From contig NZ_JAQQFV010000004.1 in the NCBI RefSeq assembly GCF_029675105.1, positions 248,001-312,000 of the forward strand: a DNA stretch of 64,000 nt. The letters are read 5' to 3'. The notes under the pieces were generated by a model. It was not told the origin of the DNA. It searched no databases and saw only the letters and a program-made list of their open reading frames with translations. Numbering within the stretch: the first letter of the stretch is position 1; each line of letters starts with the position of its first letter. The position numbers and the translations under genes were made by a program. This DNA comes from Nocardia anocheti (GTDB lineage Bacteria > Actinomycetota > Actinomycetes > Mycobacteriales > Mycobacteriaceae). Below, in pieces: positions 27,082 through 36,300 of the stretch.

Positions 27082-27531
27082 GTGGCCGACGCACAGTCTG
27101 ACAAGACGGAGAAGCAGACCAAGGGCAGGACGAACTTCTCCTGCAGCAACGAGGTCTGGTCCGACGCGAAGAAGCAGTGGCAGAAGCAGATTCGCCAGTT
27201 CCCCACCTGGGCAGGATGGCTCGATGCGGCCTTCGCGTCGAAGACAGCACGCAAGCGCGCGGAGTTGGGGCTGACCGCATACGAACCCGCCCCCGACCGC
27301 CTCCCTCCCGGTCGACGCGTTCCACCTGAGCAGGCAGGCACCCGACCCCGCCGCTCGTACAGCGGCGACACGAAGATCATGGCCGACGCACGAGCCACCT
27401 GGTGGGCCGAGGCCGAGCTCTACCCGGCGTGGTCGGACTGGGCCGAGGAGGCCCTGGAGGACCAACTCCCCCGACGGGAGACAACACCCGCCACCCCGAT
27501 CGAGTCCGCCGACCCGGTCGCGACACCCTAG
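27082..27531 (+). CDS. Small duplicated-module protein, possibly ParB-like
   Basis: A 149-residue soluble protein beginning at GTG behind GAGGGAAGGGAAC. It carries two related modules, DAKKQWQKQIRQFPTWAGWL (about 36-55) and MADARATWWAEAELYPAWSD (about 99-118), each ending in a Trp-rich helix and followed by a basic, Pro-containing stretch. Short Trp-containing DNA-binding modules of this kind occur in the C-terminal centromere-binding region of small actinobacterial ParB-like proteins; this is a tentative recollection. Its position behind a palindromic intergenic region and opposite the methylase-helicase would suit a partition or maintenance protein that binds those repeats. Confidence 0.6.
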   Translation: MADAQSDKTEKQTKGRTNFSCSNEVWSDAKKQWQKQIRQFPTWAGWLDAAFASKTARKRAELGLTAYEPAPDRLPPGRRVPPEQAGTRPRRSYSGDTKIMADARATWWAEAELYPAWSDWAEEALEDQLPRRETTPATPIESADPVATP

Positions 27532-27555
27532 CGACAGAAACCACACGCACTCCCG

Positions 27556-27589
27556 GGCGCTCCACGTTCTCGCAAGAACATGGAGCGCC
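27556..27589 (+). terminator. Strong rho-independent-like hairpin
   Basis: Arms GGCGCTCCA/TGGAGCGCC and GTTCT/AGAAC, separated by one c-a mismatch, close a CGCA loop. It stands 25 bases after the small ParB-like gene. The rest of 27590-27814 holds no supported gene. Confidence 0.8.
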
Positions 27590-27814
27590 GAGGGCGTTTC
27601 CAACCGGTACACCACCGGATCGACAACCCAACGAGACCGCCCGCACCAGCAAGTCCGACAAGAGCAACACACCGCCGGCAGTCGAACGATGTCTACGCAC
27701 CCGCCCACGCATCCGAACCCGCCGGCGGCCCGACTCACACGACCGAGCGCAAAGATCGGGTTTCAAGCCGTTGACCAGGACGAACCTGGCGAACATCGAT
27801 CAACCGGATCAGCA

Positions 27815-27839
27815 TTTAGATTCTTTCGATACAATCGAG
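27815..27839 (+). promoter_or_regulatory. CTTTCGATACA element, copy C
   Basis: TTTAGAT, one base, then CTTTCGATACAAT and CGAG. It lies upstream of the gene starting at 27919; TACAAT (27830-27835) would make a near-perfect -10. Confidence 0.6.
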
Positions 27840-27918
27840 TCTCTAGCGTCAACAGATGCCAGAGTTTCAGAGCGCGAGCCCAGCAACCAGCCAACCCTCG
27901 ACAAAGGACAGCGATCCA

Positions 27919-28446
27919 ATGCCCGATCCACTCACCTCCACCGACCACAGGACCCCGGAATCGGTCACCATGACCGCCCGCTACCTCGAGGCAGCGCTCG
28001 AGCACGCCCACAACGTCGCGAACGCCACCTCCTACATCGACATCGACGAACACGGCGCGCTTGTGCGAATCACCCCCGACGACGGCTCCGCCGAAGCCGT
28101 GGCCCGCGCGGACAACGCGCTCACGCACTACCTGCGCGAGCATCGTGGCGTACTCGGCGCCGACCCACGGTGGCGAGCACACTACGACGATTTCGACCGG
28201 GCCGATGCCCCAGATACACAGTTGGTCGCCGGCGAGCGGCGAGATAGCGTGCCCCAGGGGCAATCTCGCCACCGAGACGACCACGATTCGATTGCCCGAC
28301 GCCATGCCCGCCACATCGAGAAGCTGATCGCAGCCAGTGCGCGAGGAGCGAAAGCGCACGTGATCGCCAGCGACCCGTTCACCTTCCGCACCACCCCGAT
28401 CACCGCAGCTGCGCCACCGGCCGCCGTCGCACGGCGCGGCCGATGA
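27919..28446 (+). CDS. Hypothetical soluble cargo protein
   Basis: A 175-residue protein of no recognised family. The ATG at 27919 has AAAGGA upstream; the longer in-frame start at 27856 has no ribosome-binding site. The N-terminal half looks folded (MTARYLEAALEHAHNVANAT, then YIDIDEHGALVRITPDD); the C-terminus is Ala/Arg/Pro-rich. There is no membrane segment. It sits behind copy C of the CTTTCGATACA element and is coupled (ATGA) to a 31-residue frame downstream. Confidence 0.65.
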   Translation: MPDPLTSTDHRTPESVTMTARYLEAALEHAHNVANATSYIDIDEHGALVRITPDDGSAEAVARADNALTHYLREHRGVLGADPRWRAHYDDFDRADAPDTQLVAGERRDSVPQGQSRHRDDHDSIARRHARHIEKLIAASARGAKAHVIASDPFTFRTTPITAAAPPAAVARRGR

Positions 28447-28538
28447 ACATCCGGTTGCACAACGCTCGTTTCGCCAGCAATTCCCTCGGCACCACGGCGT
28501 TGACCTTCCGTCAGAAGTGGCGCGATGCGGCTCGCTAG
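28443..28538 (+). CDS. Possible 31-residue coupled small protein
   Basis: The ATG overlaps the stop of the previous gene, and the 31 codons have strongly G/C-biased third positions (MNIRLHNARFASNSLGTTAL, ending FRQKWRDAAR). Coupling and codon use favour translation; there is no homology evidence. Confidence 0.4.
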   Translation: MNIRLHNARFASNSLGTTALTFRQKWRDAAR

Positions 28539-28591
28539 GCCCAGTACGCTTGCGCATGATCTCATCCAACCAGCGAACCCGCGGCAACACC

Positions 28592-28616
28592 TTTGGATGC
28601 TTTCGATACATTAGAA
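28592..28616 (+). promoter_or_regulatory. CTTTCGATACA element, copy D
   Basis: TTTGGAT then GCTTTCGATACATTAGAA. CTTTCGATACATTAGA is identical to copy A read on the minus strand. It stands 51 bases before a small membrane-protein gene. Confidence 0.6.
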
Positions 28617-28666
28617 TCACGCTCCGGTGATCGGCCGGGCGATGAACAAGGAAGAGGTGGTCGGCC

Positions 28667-28870
28667 ATGTCGATCCTGCTGATATACCCGGCTGTTGCCA
28701 TTCTGATCACGGTCATCGTGATCGCCGTGAAGTACCGACGCCCCAACCCGGGGTCATCCCGAGCACACAGAAGGCCGGGTCGCGTGGCGCGGGGAGTCGC
28801 GGGCGGCCTGGCGGGCGCAGCAGTGGGGATGACGTTGGCGAGTCTGCTGGGTCAGACCAAGCGCCACTGA
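28667..28870 (+). CDS. Small membrane protein
   Basis: A 67-residue protein with one clear transmembrane helix (about 3-22), a basic Arg/Pro loop, and a second Gly/Ala-rich helix (about 42-61). No family recognised. AAGGAAGAGG precedes the ATG by 10-15 bases. It follows copy D of the dispersed CTTTCGATACA element and precedes the primase gene, which has its own copy, so it is probably a single-gene unit. Confidence 0.6.
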   Translation: MSILLIYPAVAILITVIVIAVKYRRPNPGSSRAHRRPGRVARGVAGGLAGAAVGMTLASLLGQTKRH

Positions 28871-28918
28871 GCCGATCGCCCGGTGGGGGCTAAGCCCTTC
28901 ACGACGACGTTTAGCTGC

Positions 28919-28941
28919 TTTAGATACTTTCGATACCCGAG
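28919..28941 (+). promoter_or_regulatory. CTTTCGATACA element, copy E
   Basis: TTTAGATACTTTCGATAC followed by CCGAG, 20 bases before the primase-glutaredoxin gene. The leader would be very short. Confidence 0.55.
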
Positions 28942-28961
28942 CAACTGTGGAGGTGTAGGCC

Positions 28962-30827
28962 GTGGCCGGTACATCCGCCTCGCGTGCTTCGTTCGCCCGA
29001 ATCACACGCGCTCTCGACGAGTGGGCGTTCGAGCACAACCACCTGCCCGGCCCATCGTCTCAGCGCGGGCAATGGACGATGTACCGCTGCCCTGCGCACG
29101 AAGACGCAGATCCGAGCCTGGGGTTGATCCACAACGAGGACAAGGCCAAGACCATCGTGCGGTGCTTCAGCGGCTGCCCCGACACGCAGGTCCTGGCCAC
29201 CATCGGACTGCCCGGCAACGCGATCTGGGACAGGAAATGGGTCCGAGAGCCTGGCACACCACCTCGCCCTCGACCGCCTCGACCCGAGTCGCAACCGGAT
29301 CAGCGGCGTGCACGTCATCCGGCGAAACTGTCGAAGAAGCGACGCCTCGGCAAAGTCGTCGGCCCCCGCTACCAGGCCGCGACCTACCTCTACACCGACC
29401 AGCGTGGCCTTCCGCTCGGCGAAGTCGTGCGGATACATGTCCCACACGAACGTGGCATCCACAAGACGTTCTTCCAGCGAAGAGTCGACGCCGGTGGCCG
29501 GTGGCACAAGGGAGGTTTCGCCCCGGTGCTTTACCGCCTTCCCGAAGTGGCACAGGCCATCGCCGACGGTGACGAAATCTTCCTCGTCGAGGGAGAAAAG
29601 GACGTGGAACGGGCGCGCGGGGCGGGCCTGGTCGCCACCTGCAACGCGATGGGGGCGGGTTCCTTTCGGCACGCCCACGCCCGCCAGCTCGCCGGTGCGG
29701 CGCGGGTGGTGATCGTGGCCGACCGCGACGAGGCCGGCTACCGCCACGCCGCCTACGTCGAAAGACTCTTGATCGGCCTGGTGCGGGAAGTGGTGGTCGT
29801 GGAGGCGGCCACCGGCAATGACCTCAGCGACCATTTCGACCTCGGTCACGACTTCGATGAACTCGTGCCGGTCACCGAAATCCAGCTCGACCAAGGCTTC
29901 CCGACTGCCCAGGCAATCCTCGCCGAGGCCGAGAACACCCTGAAAGGCGCGTTTCGGCGCTTGTTCGACCCCGAGACCGGGTGGCGGTGGGTGTTGGCCC
30001 CAGAGATCGGGGCCGACTCCGCGATCGAAACCGCGGCGACCCGCGCGACAGACAACCAACAGATTTCGGAGCCAGCCATGCCACTAACCGAAACGCCACA
30101 CGACGGCGTGGAGATCACCGTCTACACCAAACCTCAATGCCCGCAGTGCGACGCCACCAAACGCACGCTCGACAACCTCGGGTTCGCCTATCGGGTCGTC
30201 GATCTCGGCCAGGACACCGATGCGCGAGAGCGTCTGTTGAGCATGGGATTTCGTGGCGTCCCCGTGGTCGAAGCCGGAAACGTTCGGTTCACCGGATTCC
30301 GCCCCGACAAGCTCGAATCGCTGTCCGGCGTGCTGCGCGCCGACGTCGTGGCAGAACAGGAGGCGGCTGCTGTGCAGCCGGGGTTTTCTCACCCCGGCGC
30401 GGCAGACCACCTGAGCGTCGAAACAGTGCGCAACTGGGCCGCCCCGTATTTGCAGAGCGCCCAACGGAGGGGAGAGATCCCGGAACTGGGCTCGCCGCAA
30501 TGGGCCTCGCTTCCCAACGGCGATCCCCGCAAGACCGGAGCGGTGGTAGAGGCGGCCATGCGCTACGTACACCAAGCCAGCGCACCCGAACCGGCAGTCT
30601 CGCCATCTCGCAGTCAGGGCGCAGATGTTGCCGCAGCGCGCGGTGATGGCCGACGGCCACCCTTTGCCGCTCCACAAGCGGCGCGCCGTGGTGAACAGTC
30701 GCTGCGGGCCGCCAGCGGACCGTTGACCCCGATCGCCACGACAACGGCTTTCGCCGGCACCACGCTGCCCCCGGCAGCGCCAACCACAACCACCCCAGCA
30801 CCGCATCGCAGCGGTCGCGGGCGTTGA
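28962..30827 (+). CDS. Primase (CHC2-type zinc and TOPRIM) fused to a glutaredoxin domain
   Basis: A 621-residue multidomain protein starting at GTG with GGAGG eight bases upstream. A zinc-ribbon primase domain has Cys43, His46, Cys68 and Cys72. TOPRIM follows, with VEGEKDVERA (about 208) and VIVADRDEAG (about 247), the Glu and DxD positions that bind metal. From about residue 385 there is an NrdH/glutaredoxin domain with CPQC (about 393-396) and a later GVPVVE. The tail includes WAAPYLQSAQRRGEIPELGS, resembling phage DUF2742 segments, and ends in Pro/Thr low complexity. Primase activity would start the complementary strand after transfer; the redox role is unknown. An internal ATG at 30078 with GGAG could also give a separate redoxin. 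Confidence 0.82.
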   Translation: MAGTSASRASFARITRALDEWAFEHNHLPGPSSQRGQWTMYRCPAHEDADPSLGLIHNEDKAKTIVRCFSGCPDTQVLATIGLPGNAIWDRKWVREPGTPPRPRPPRPESQPDQRRARHPAKLSKKRRLGKVVGPRYQAATYLYTDQRGLPLGEVVRIHVPHERGIHKTFFQRRVDAGGRWHKGGFAPVLYRLPEVAQAIADGDEIFLVEGEKDVERARGAGLVATCNAMGAGSFRHAHARQLAGAARVVIVADRDEAGYRHAAYVERLLIGLVREVVVVEAATGNDLSDHFDLGHDFDELVPVTEIQLDQGFPTAQAILAEAENTLKGAFRRLFDPETGWRWVLAPEIGADSAIETAATRATDNQQISEPAMPLTETPHDGVEITVYTKPQCPQCDATKRTLDNLGFAYRVVDLGQDTDARERLLSMGFRGVPVVEAGNVRFTGFRPDKLESLSGVLRADVVAEQEAAAVQPGFSHPGAADHLSVETVRNWAAPYLQSAQRRGEIPELGSPQWASLPNGDPRKTGAVVEAAMRYVHQASAPEPAVSPSRSQGADVAAARGDGRRPPFAAPQAARRGEQSLRAASGPLTPIATTTAFAGTTLPPAAPTTTTPAPHRSGRGR

Positions 30828-30844
30828 ACAAGGAGCAGATCAGA

Positions 30845-31552
30845 ATGAACGCCACCACCGATCGGTCGGCCCCTGCCTCTGGGCCCTGGACACCAGTGCT
30901 CTCGCCTGTACAGATCTCCGAACCCACGCCGGTGCCCGAACCCACGCAACCCGTCGAGGCGACGCGGGGCGCCAACGACACAGATCCCGAGCCGACACGC
31001 CGTCCCAGGAATCTGATGCTGGGGATCTCGGCGGCCGTGGGTGCGCTCGGTCTCGGCGCGCTGGCGCTGGGGCTGAGCACTGCTGGGCGGACACACACCG
31101 CACTTCCCGTCCTGCCGAGTGCCACCCCGACGGTGGCGACAACGACCACGACGAACTTTCTGTCGGGCGGCCCTTGCCCGAACACCGTGGAGGGCAACGT
31201 GTATCGCGGCAACGGGCCCGGCGGCACTGCCAGTGGCGCTGCGGCGGTTTTCGCCTTCCAGCACGCGTACTACGGAGCACGCTCGGGCGATCAGGTCCGC
31301 GCCTTGGTGCTCCCGGAGTCCCCGATGCCCTCGGCGGCAACGATCCAGAAGGGCATCGACACCATCCCCGTCTCCACGGTCCACTGCCTGACGATCACCC
31401 AACAGCAACCCAACCACTACCTTGTGGACGTGCTCGAACGTAGGCCCTCCGGCGAGACGAAAACCTACCGCCAGAACGTCACGACCATCGACCGCGACGG
31501 GCGCACGTTCATCGACACCGTGAGCAGCGCCGAGGCCGAGCACCCCGAGTGA
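30845..31552 (+). CDS. Membrane-anchored extracytoplasmic protein
   Basis: A 235-residue protein. A Pro/Thr-rich cytoplasmic N-terminus (1-55) leads to one transmembrane helix (about 57-80), a Thr-rich linker and an outer domain with two cysteines (GPCPNTVEGN and VHCLTITQ). The domain contains AAAVFAFQHAYYGARSGDQV, a pattern seen in NTF2-like outer domains of actinobacterial transfer proteins, so a link to the conjugation apparatus is possible. The ATG has AAGGAG upstream. It lies 17 bases after the primase gene and converges with the PIN-like gene; the 122-base gap holds only a weak hairpin. Confidence 0.65.
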   Translation: MNATTDRSAPASGPWTPVLSPVQISEPTPVPEPTQPVEATRGANDTDPEPTRRPRNLMLGISAAVGALGLGALALGLSTAGRTHTALPVLPSATPTVATTTTTNFLSGGPCPNTVEGNVYRGNGPGGTASGAAAVFAFQHAYYGARSGDQVRALVLPESPMPSAATIQKGIDTIPVSTVHCLTITQQQPNHYLVDVLERRPSGETKTYRQNVTTIDRDGRTFIDTVSSAEAEHPE

Positions 31553-31674
31553 ATTCCGCTGGCGTTAGGCATCGTTCCTCTGCTCAAAAGCAGCCATGAA
31601 GCCCGCATCGGTACGTTGAGGATGCAAAGGCGGCGGCTGGGGGTCGCGCTGCGCCGAGATGATGCCCGCAACCA

Positions 31675-32214
31675 TCAACGCCGCAGTTCAGCGGCGTTCT
31701 TCGGGAGTCGGACGTAGCGGCCGAGCTCAACCATTCGCCGCATGGCCTCGAAAGCGTCCCGGTCGCTGATCAACCCTTCCACGACAGCGGCGTTCATCAG
31801 ATGAATGGTCTCGCGCGTGGTGATCCCGCGCATCTGCGCGTACCGCACCGCTTCGCGATCATCGGAGATCCACCACGCTCCGACGAACCGCCCGGATTCG
31901 GCGATGAGAAAACACGTCTGCGACTCGCCGAGGTGTTGCAGCGGCTTGTCCTCGCCACCGCCGAACACCGCACGGCGAATCTGTTCGACCCGACGTACCT
32001 CGGCCTCGTCATCGATCTCGATGGGTTCGCCTAGCCAGCCCCCGCTCAGTGCCGCCGCCAGCTTGGGCAAGTACGCCGCCGATCGCCGCGCCTCCTCGGC
32101 AACGGCCTCAGCCCATCGCCCGTCGCCGTTGAGGATGGCACGAAGCAGACCGACGCGGTCGACAGCCGCGAAGTTGCAGAGCACCGTGTTGTCAGGAAAG
32201 ACGAACTCGCTCAC
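31675..32214 (-). CDS. PIN-like nuclease, partner of XRE-ImmA
   Basis: A 179-residue protein with a PIN-domain pattern: Asp8 in the first strand (FPDNTVL), Glu in HLGESQTCFLI, and a C-terminal pair of acids in WWISDDREAVRYA. These would form the metal-binding RNase centre. It starts at GTG overlapping the stop of the XRE-ImmA gene (GTGA), so the two form one unit. PIN toxins paired with HTH regulators are common in toxin-antitoxin-like modules, and XRE-ImmA proteins appear in several; toxin activity is inferred. An AACGCCGC/GCGGCGTT inverted repeat at 31677-31698 overlaps its stop and may help terminate transcription. Confidence 0.7.
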   Translation of the reverse strand: MSEFVFPDNTVLCNFAAVDRVGLLRAILNGDGRWAEAVAEEARRSAAYLPKLAAALSGGWLGEPIEIDDEAEVRRVEQIRRAVFGGGEDKPLQHLGESQTCFLIAESGRFVGAWWISDDREAVRYAQMRGITTRETIHLMNAAVVEGLISDRDAFEAMRRMVELGRYVRLPKNAAELRR

Positions 32215-33308
32215 GAGGTTTCGAAGCTCCCCCCTTGCGCCTCCAGCGACTGGCGCAGCTCATCGACGTCCAACTCCAGGAGGTTAGCGTATGGCCGTAG
32301 AGTGGAATTGCCGCTCTGGTAGGCGGCGAAGGCGTCACGGATCAACAGCCGTGGCGGCCTGATCTGGGCCGCGGCGGCAACCCGCATCGCGAGGACGTCG
32401 TCTTGACCCGCGAGCGCGGCGGCGTTGGCGGCGGTCATCGATTTCCAGGGTTCGGCGACGCCGGCGTCGATGAACCGAAGCGACTGCAAACGAAGCGCGA
32501 GCGTTGAGGGCGTGACCATGAGGTCGCAGGCCAGCTCGGCGAACGATTCTGTGGTGATTCCGCCATCGACGCGGGTGCGTAACAGATCCTCAGGCATCAG
32601 GAACTCGGCCGCAAATGCGTTGGCGCACTGCTCACTTGGTTGCCTGCGCTGCGCCTTGTCGAAGACATCGTTGTCCAGGTGCAGACCCTGGTCGTCGCCT
32701 GCGAACAGGTGGCACAGTTCGTGGGCGAGGGTGAACCGCTGCCGCGCGGGGATGTGGGAGGTCGCCAGCAAGATGAGGCGGACATCGGCGGAGGCGGCGG
32801 TCATACCGTCGAAGCCCGAGCCCAGTGCGGCGACGGCGACGTCGGCACCGAACACGTCTTCGATCAACGTCGCCAGATCCGGCTCGGTCACCGACCTCGA
32901 GCATTCGGCGAGTCGGGTCAGCGCGGCGGCCGCGAGCCGCTTGCCGTGTTCGACGTACCCACCGGACTCGACAACCTCCACCGGCCGCCAGGGTTGCGGA
33001 TACCCCAACAGGGCGAGGTCGTCTCGCGATCGGCTGTACCGCTTGGCGATTCGAACGGCCTCCCCGGCGCTTCCGCCGGTGGTTCGCGCGGCGACCGCCA
33101 GGGCCGGCTCGACACCGGTCATGAGCCAGTCCACCGTCACACCGTTGGCGTCGGCGATGCGCGCGAGATCGAGCGAGGAGAAGCGACGTGCCCCGCGCAG
33201 CGACTTGGACAGCTTGGAATCGTCCAAACCTACTCGGCCAGCGAAATCACGCTGATTCAGGCCGGACGTGCGAATAAGCTCGCGCACACGCTCGGGAATC
33301 TCAGACAC
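32211..33308 (-). CDS. XRE-family regulator with ImmA/IrrE metallopeptidase domain
   Basis: A 365-residue protein. Residues 1-65 are an XRE helix-turn-helix (LNQRDFAGRVGLDDSKLSKS). The middle includes a zinc-peptidase HELCH motif (LAHELCHLFAGDD) in an ImmA/IrrE domain. Proteins of this type often respond to DNA damage or phage signals by cleaving a repressor. It begins at GTG six bases from a likely -10, so the mRNA may be leaderless, and it diverges from DISARM across a palindrome. It may control both units (inference), and it overlaps the PIN-like gene by GTGA. Confidence 0.85.
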   Translation of the reverse strand: MSEIPERVRELIRTSGLNQRDFAGRVGLDDSKLSKSLRGARRFSSLDLARIADANGVTVDWLMTGVEPALAVAARTTGGSAGEAVRIAKRYSRSRDDLALLGYPQPWRPVEVVESGGYVEHGKRLAAAALTRLAECSRSVTEPDLATLIEDVFGADVAVAALGSGFDGMTAASADVRLILLATSHIPARQRFTLAHELCHLFAGDDQGLHLDNDVFDKAQRRQPSEQCANAFAAEFLMPEDLLRTRVDGGITTESFAELACDLMVTPSTLALRLQSLRFIDAGVAEPWKSMTAANAAALAGQDDVLAMRVAAAAQIRPPRLLIRDAFAAYQSGNSTLRPYANLLELDVDELRQSLEAQGGSFETS

Positions 33309-33314
33309 AGCTCC

Positions 33315-33356
33315 AACCTAGCACCGATTGCGAAAATCGCAAACGGTCGATACGGT
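33315..33356. promoter_or_regulatory. Palindromic bidirectional promoter between XRE-ImmA and DISARM
   Basis: TTGCGA-aaa-TCGCAA (33328-33342) gives a TTGCGA -35 on both strands. On the plus strand, 17 bases later, TACGGT (33351-33356) can be the -10 for drmD. On the minus strand, 16 bases later, TAGGTT (33320-33315) can be the -10 for the XRE-ImmA gene. The palindrome would also suit an XRE dimer. Positions are from reading alone. Confidence 0.6.
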
Positions 33357-33392
33357 GGAGCGGTCCAACTGGAACGAAGGGTGTGGGAAACG

Positions 33393-36300
33393 ATGCCGAA
33401 GGTGCCCGAGCCAGGTCAGGTCGTCACCGTGCGCGGGTCGACGTGGGCGGTCACCGAGGTCCGGCCGCAAGGCTTACCCCGTAGCCCGGCCGACGAAGGT
33501 GCCGCGCGGCTGACGCATGTCGCGCGACTGCAGTCCCTCGAAGAAGACCGCCTCGGCGAGGAACTGGCTGTCGTATGGGAGCTCGAGGTCGGCCACTCCG
33601 TGGCACCGCCACAGCAGTTGCCCGAGACGATCACCGCGACCGGATTCGATGACCCGAACACGCTCGCCGCGTTCGTCGACGCGGTGCGCTGGGGCGCGGT
33701 GACCTCCGCTGACGCGAACTCCTACCAAGCACCGTTCCGAAGTGGCGCGAACATCGAGGCCTACCAGCTCGAGCCGTTGAGCCGCGCGCTGCACTCCTCA
33801 CGTACGAACCTGCTGTTGGCCGACGACGTCGGCCTCGGCAAGACCATCGAGGCGGGCCTGGTTATCCAGGAACTGCTGCTGCGCCACCGCGCGCGCTCGG
33901 TGATGGTGGTGTGCCCACCGAGCCTGTCGGTGAAGTGGCGAGACGAGATGCGCGACAAGTTCGGCCTGGACTTCGTCATCGTCAACAGCGAGCTCATCGC
34001 CCAGGTACGTCGCAGCCATGGTCTGGGCGCGAACCCGTTTCGTCTGTTTCCCCGTGTGATCGTCAGCATGGCCTGGTTGCCGTCGCTGCGGGCACAGCGT
34101 TTGCTGCGCGAAATCTATGCCGATGTCCGCGATTCGGGCAGCGCGCGACGCTACGCCTTCGACGCGCTTGTCGTCGACGAAGCCCACCATGTCGCCCCGG
34201 CGAGCCCCACCCCGGTCGGCGGCCGACGTGGCTACGCGATCGACAGCAAGCGCACCATCGCGACCCGAGCGTTGGCGCAGCGCTGCGAGCACCGCCTATT
34301 CCTGTCCGCGACGCCCCACAACGGCTACTCCGAATCGTTCACCGCGCTGCTCGAGATGATCGATGGGCGCCGGTTCACCCGTGGTGCCACCCTCGACGAG
34401 CGTGCACTGCGCGACATCATCGTCCGCCGGCTCAAGACCGACATCACCAGCTTGGATTTCAAAACCCGTGTGCTACGGAACATCCCGTTCACGCCAGCGG
34501 AGATCGAACAGGAGAAGTTCAGCCTGCTCGAACGCATCTTGAAAGACAGCGCCCGCAAGAACGGTCGAGCGGGTCAATCCGCCGACATCGTCGCGATGCT
34601 GTTGAAGAAGCGGTTCCTCTCCAGCCCATGGTCATTCGCCAAGACCTTGGAGCTCTACGACAAGTCCACCGCTACCGGACGCTTGCCGGAGATCCCCGAA
34701 GACGACGACGAGTACTTCCAAGAGGTCCTGTCCCTTGGCCAGTCCGACGAGGAGGAAGGCGAGCAGGACCAACCAGAGTTCGACACCCTCCGCAAGAGCA
34801 AGGGCTCGGACCCGCTCATCGCGGCCACCCCGGCCGAGGTCGCCGGCCTGGTCGCGTGGGGCAGCGGCTACGAACACCGTCCCGACTCGAAACTGACCGC
34901 GCTGATCGACTTCCTTGACGCCATCTGCCGCCCTGACGGCAAGAACTGGACCAATGAGCGCGTTGTCGTCTTCACCGAGTACGCCGCGACGCTGAGCTGG
35001 ATCGCGGGTGTCCTCGACCAGAAGGGCTATCGCGGCCGGGTCGCGGTCATTCAAGGGTCGACCCCCGCCGAGGACCGCGAGACGGTGCGGCAACAGTTCA
35101 CCGACGAACCATCGAAGTTCCCGGTGCGGGTGCTGCTGGCCACCGACTCCGCCGGTGAAGGCATCGACCTGCAAGATCAGTGCCACCGCCTGGTGAACTA
35201 CGACGTGCCGTTCAACCCGTCCCGGCTCGAACAACGTATCGGCCGCATCGACCGATACGGGCAACGCGAGCAACCGGAGATCTTCCATTTCGCCCCGGAC
35301 GCCGGTTCCGCCACCTACGCCGCCGACCTCGATTTCATGCGCCGTATCGCCGAGAAGGTCGGCAATGCCCGCCAAGACCTCGGCAAGATGAACCAGGTGG
35401 TGGCCGCCGAGGTGCAGGACCGGTACAGCCCGAGCGCGAAACGGCGTGCCAAAGCCGCGCCTGACAGCGGTGACGAAGCCATCTCTCGCGCACTCGCGGG
35501 TGAACGCCGACTCGGTGCCCGGCTCACCGAACTGGCTCAGCGGTATCCGCAGATCAAATCCAGAATGCACCTCACCCCTGGCAATGCCCGCCGCGTCGTG
35601 GACACCGCGCTCGAGCACACCAAACAGCCACTGTTGAGCGAGGTCGGCGATGACCGGACCGACGCCCAGGTCTTCGAGGTCCCGGCCTTGGGCCCGGCGT
35701 GGCAGCCCGCGCTGCGGGGACTGACCACGGCACTCGAACCCGACCTCCTCCGACCGATCACCTTCGACGATGAAGCCGCCAAAGGCCGAAAAGATCTCGT
35801 GCACATCCATCTGGGGCACGCGCTCTTGCAGCGGTCGGCACGCATTCTGCGTGGCGCGCTCTTCGGTGTCGACTCGCCGGTCAACCGGGTCACCGCGGTG
35901 GTCGTCGAGGATCTGCCACAGTCCTGCGTCGCCGCGGTCTCACGTCTGGTCCTGGTCGGCCGAGGCGGGCTCCGCCTGCATGAGGAGGTATTCCTCACCG
36001 GTGTCCGGCTACGCGGGCGCGCGATGGCCGAAACCAAGGTCGAAGACGTTCTCGACGAAGCCCTCGACGCGGAGAACCTCACGCTGGCCAGCGAAGATGT
36101 GCGGATGACGCTGGCCGAGTTGTGGAATACCGAGGGCTCACGAATGCGCGGGCAACTCTTGGACGCGATCAACACTCGCGCTCAAGCCCGCCAGAAGCGT
36201 GTCGCGGAAGCCCTGCGCACCCGCGAAGAAGACGACATCGCGCGCGCTCGTCAGATCTTCGCGAACTTTCGCACCGCGCTGATCCAGGATGTGCAACGCC

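Noticed and set aside
27402..28247. A plus-strand frame across the terminator and the start of the 27919 gene
   Set aside because: It crosses a strong hairpin and is Arg/Pro/His-rich, typical of a shadow frame.
31580..31593. CTGCT-caaa-AGCAG hairpin between two convergent genes
   Set aside because: Only 5-bp arms and no U-tract; too weak to call a terminator.
32640..33392. An upstream extension of drmD by 251 codons
   Set aside because: It runs antisense through the XRE-ImmA gene and crosses its promoter; the DrmD family starts near 33393.
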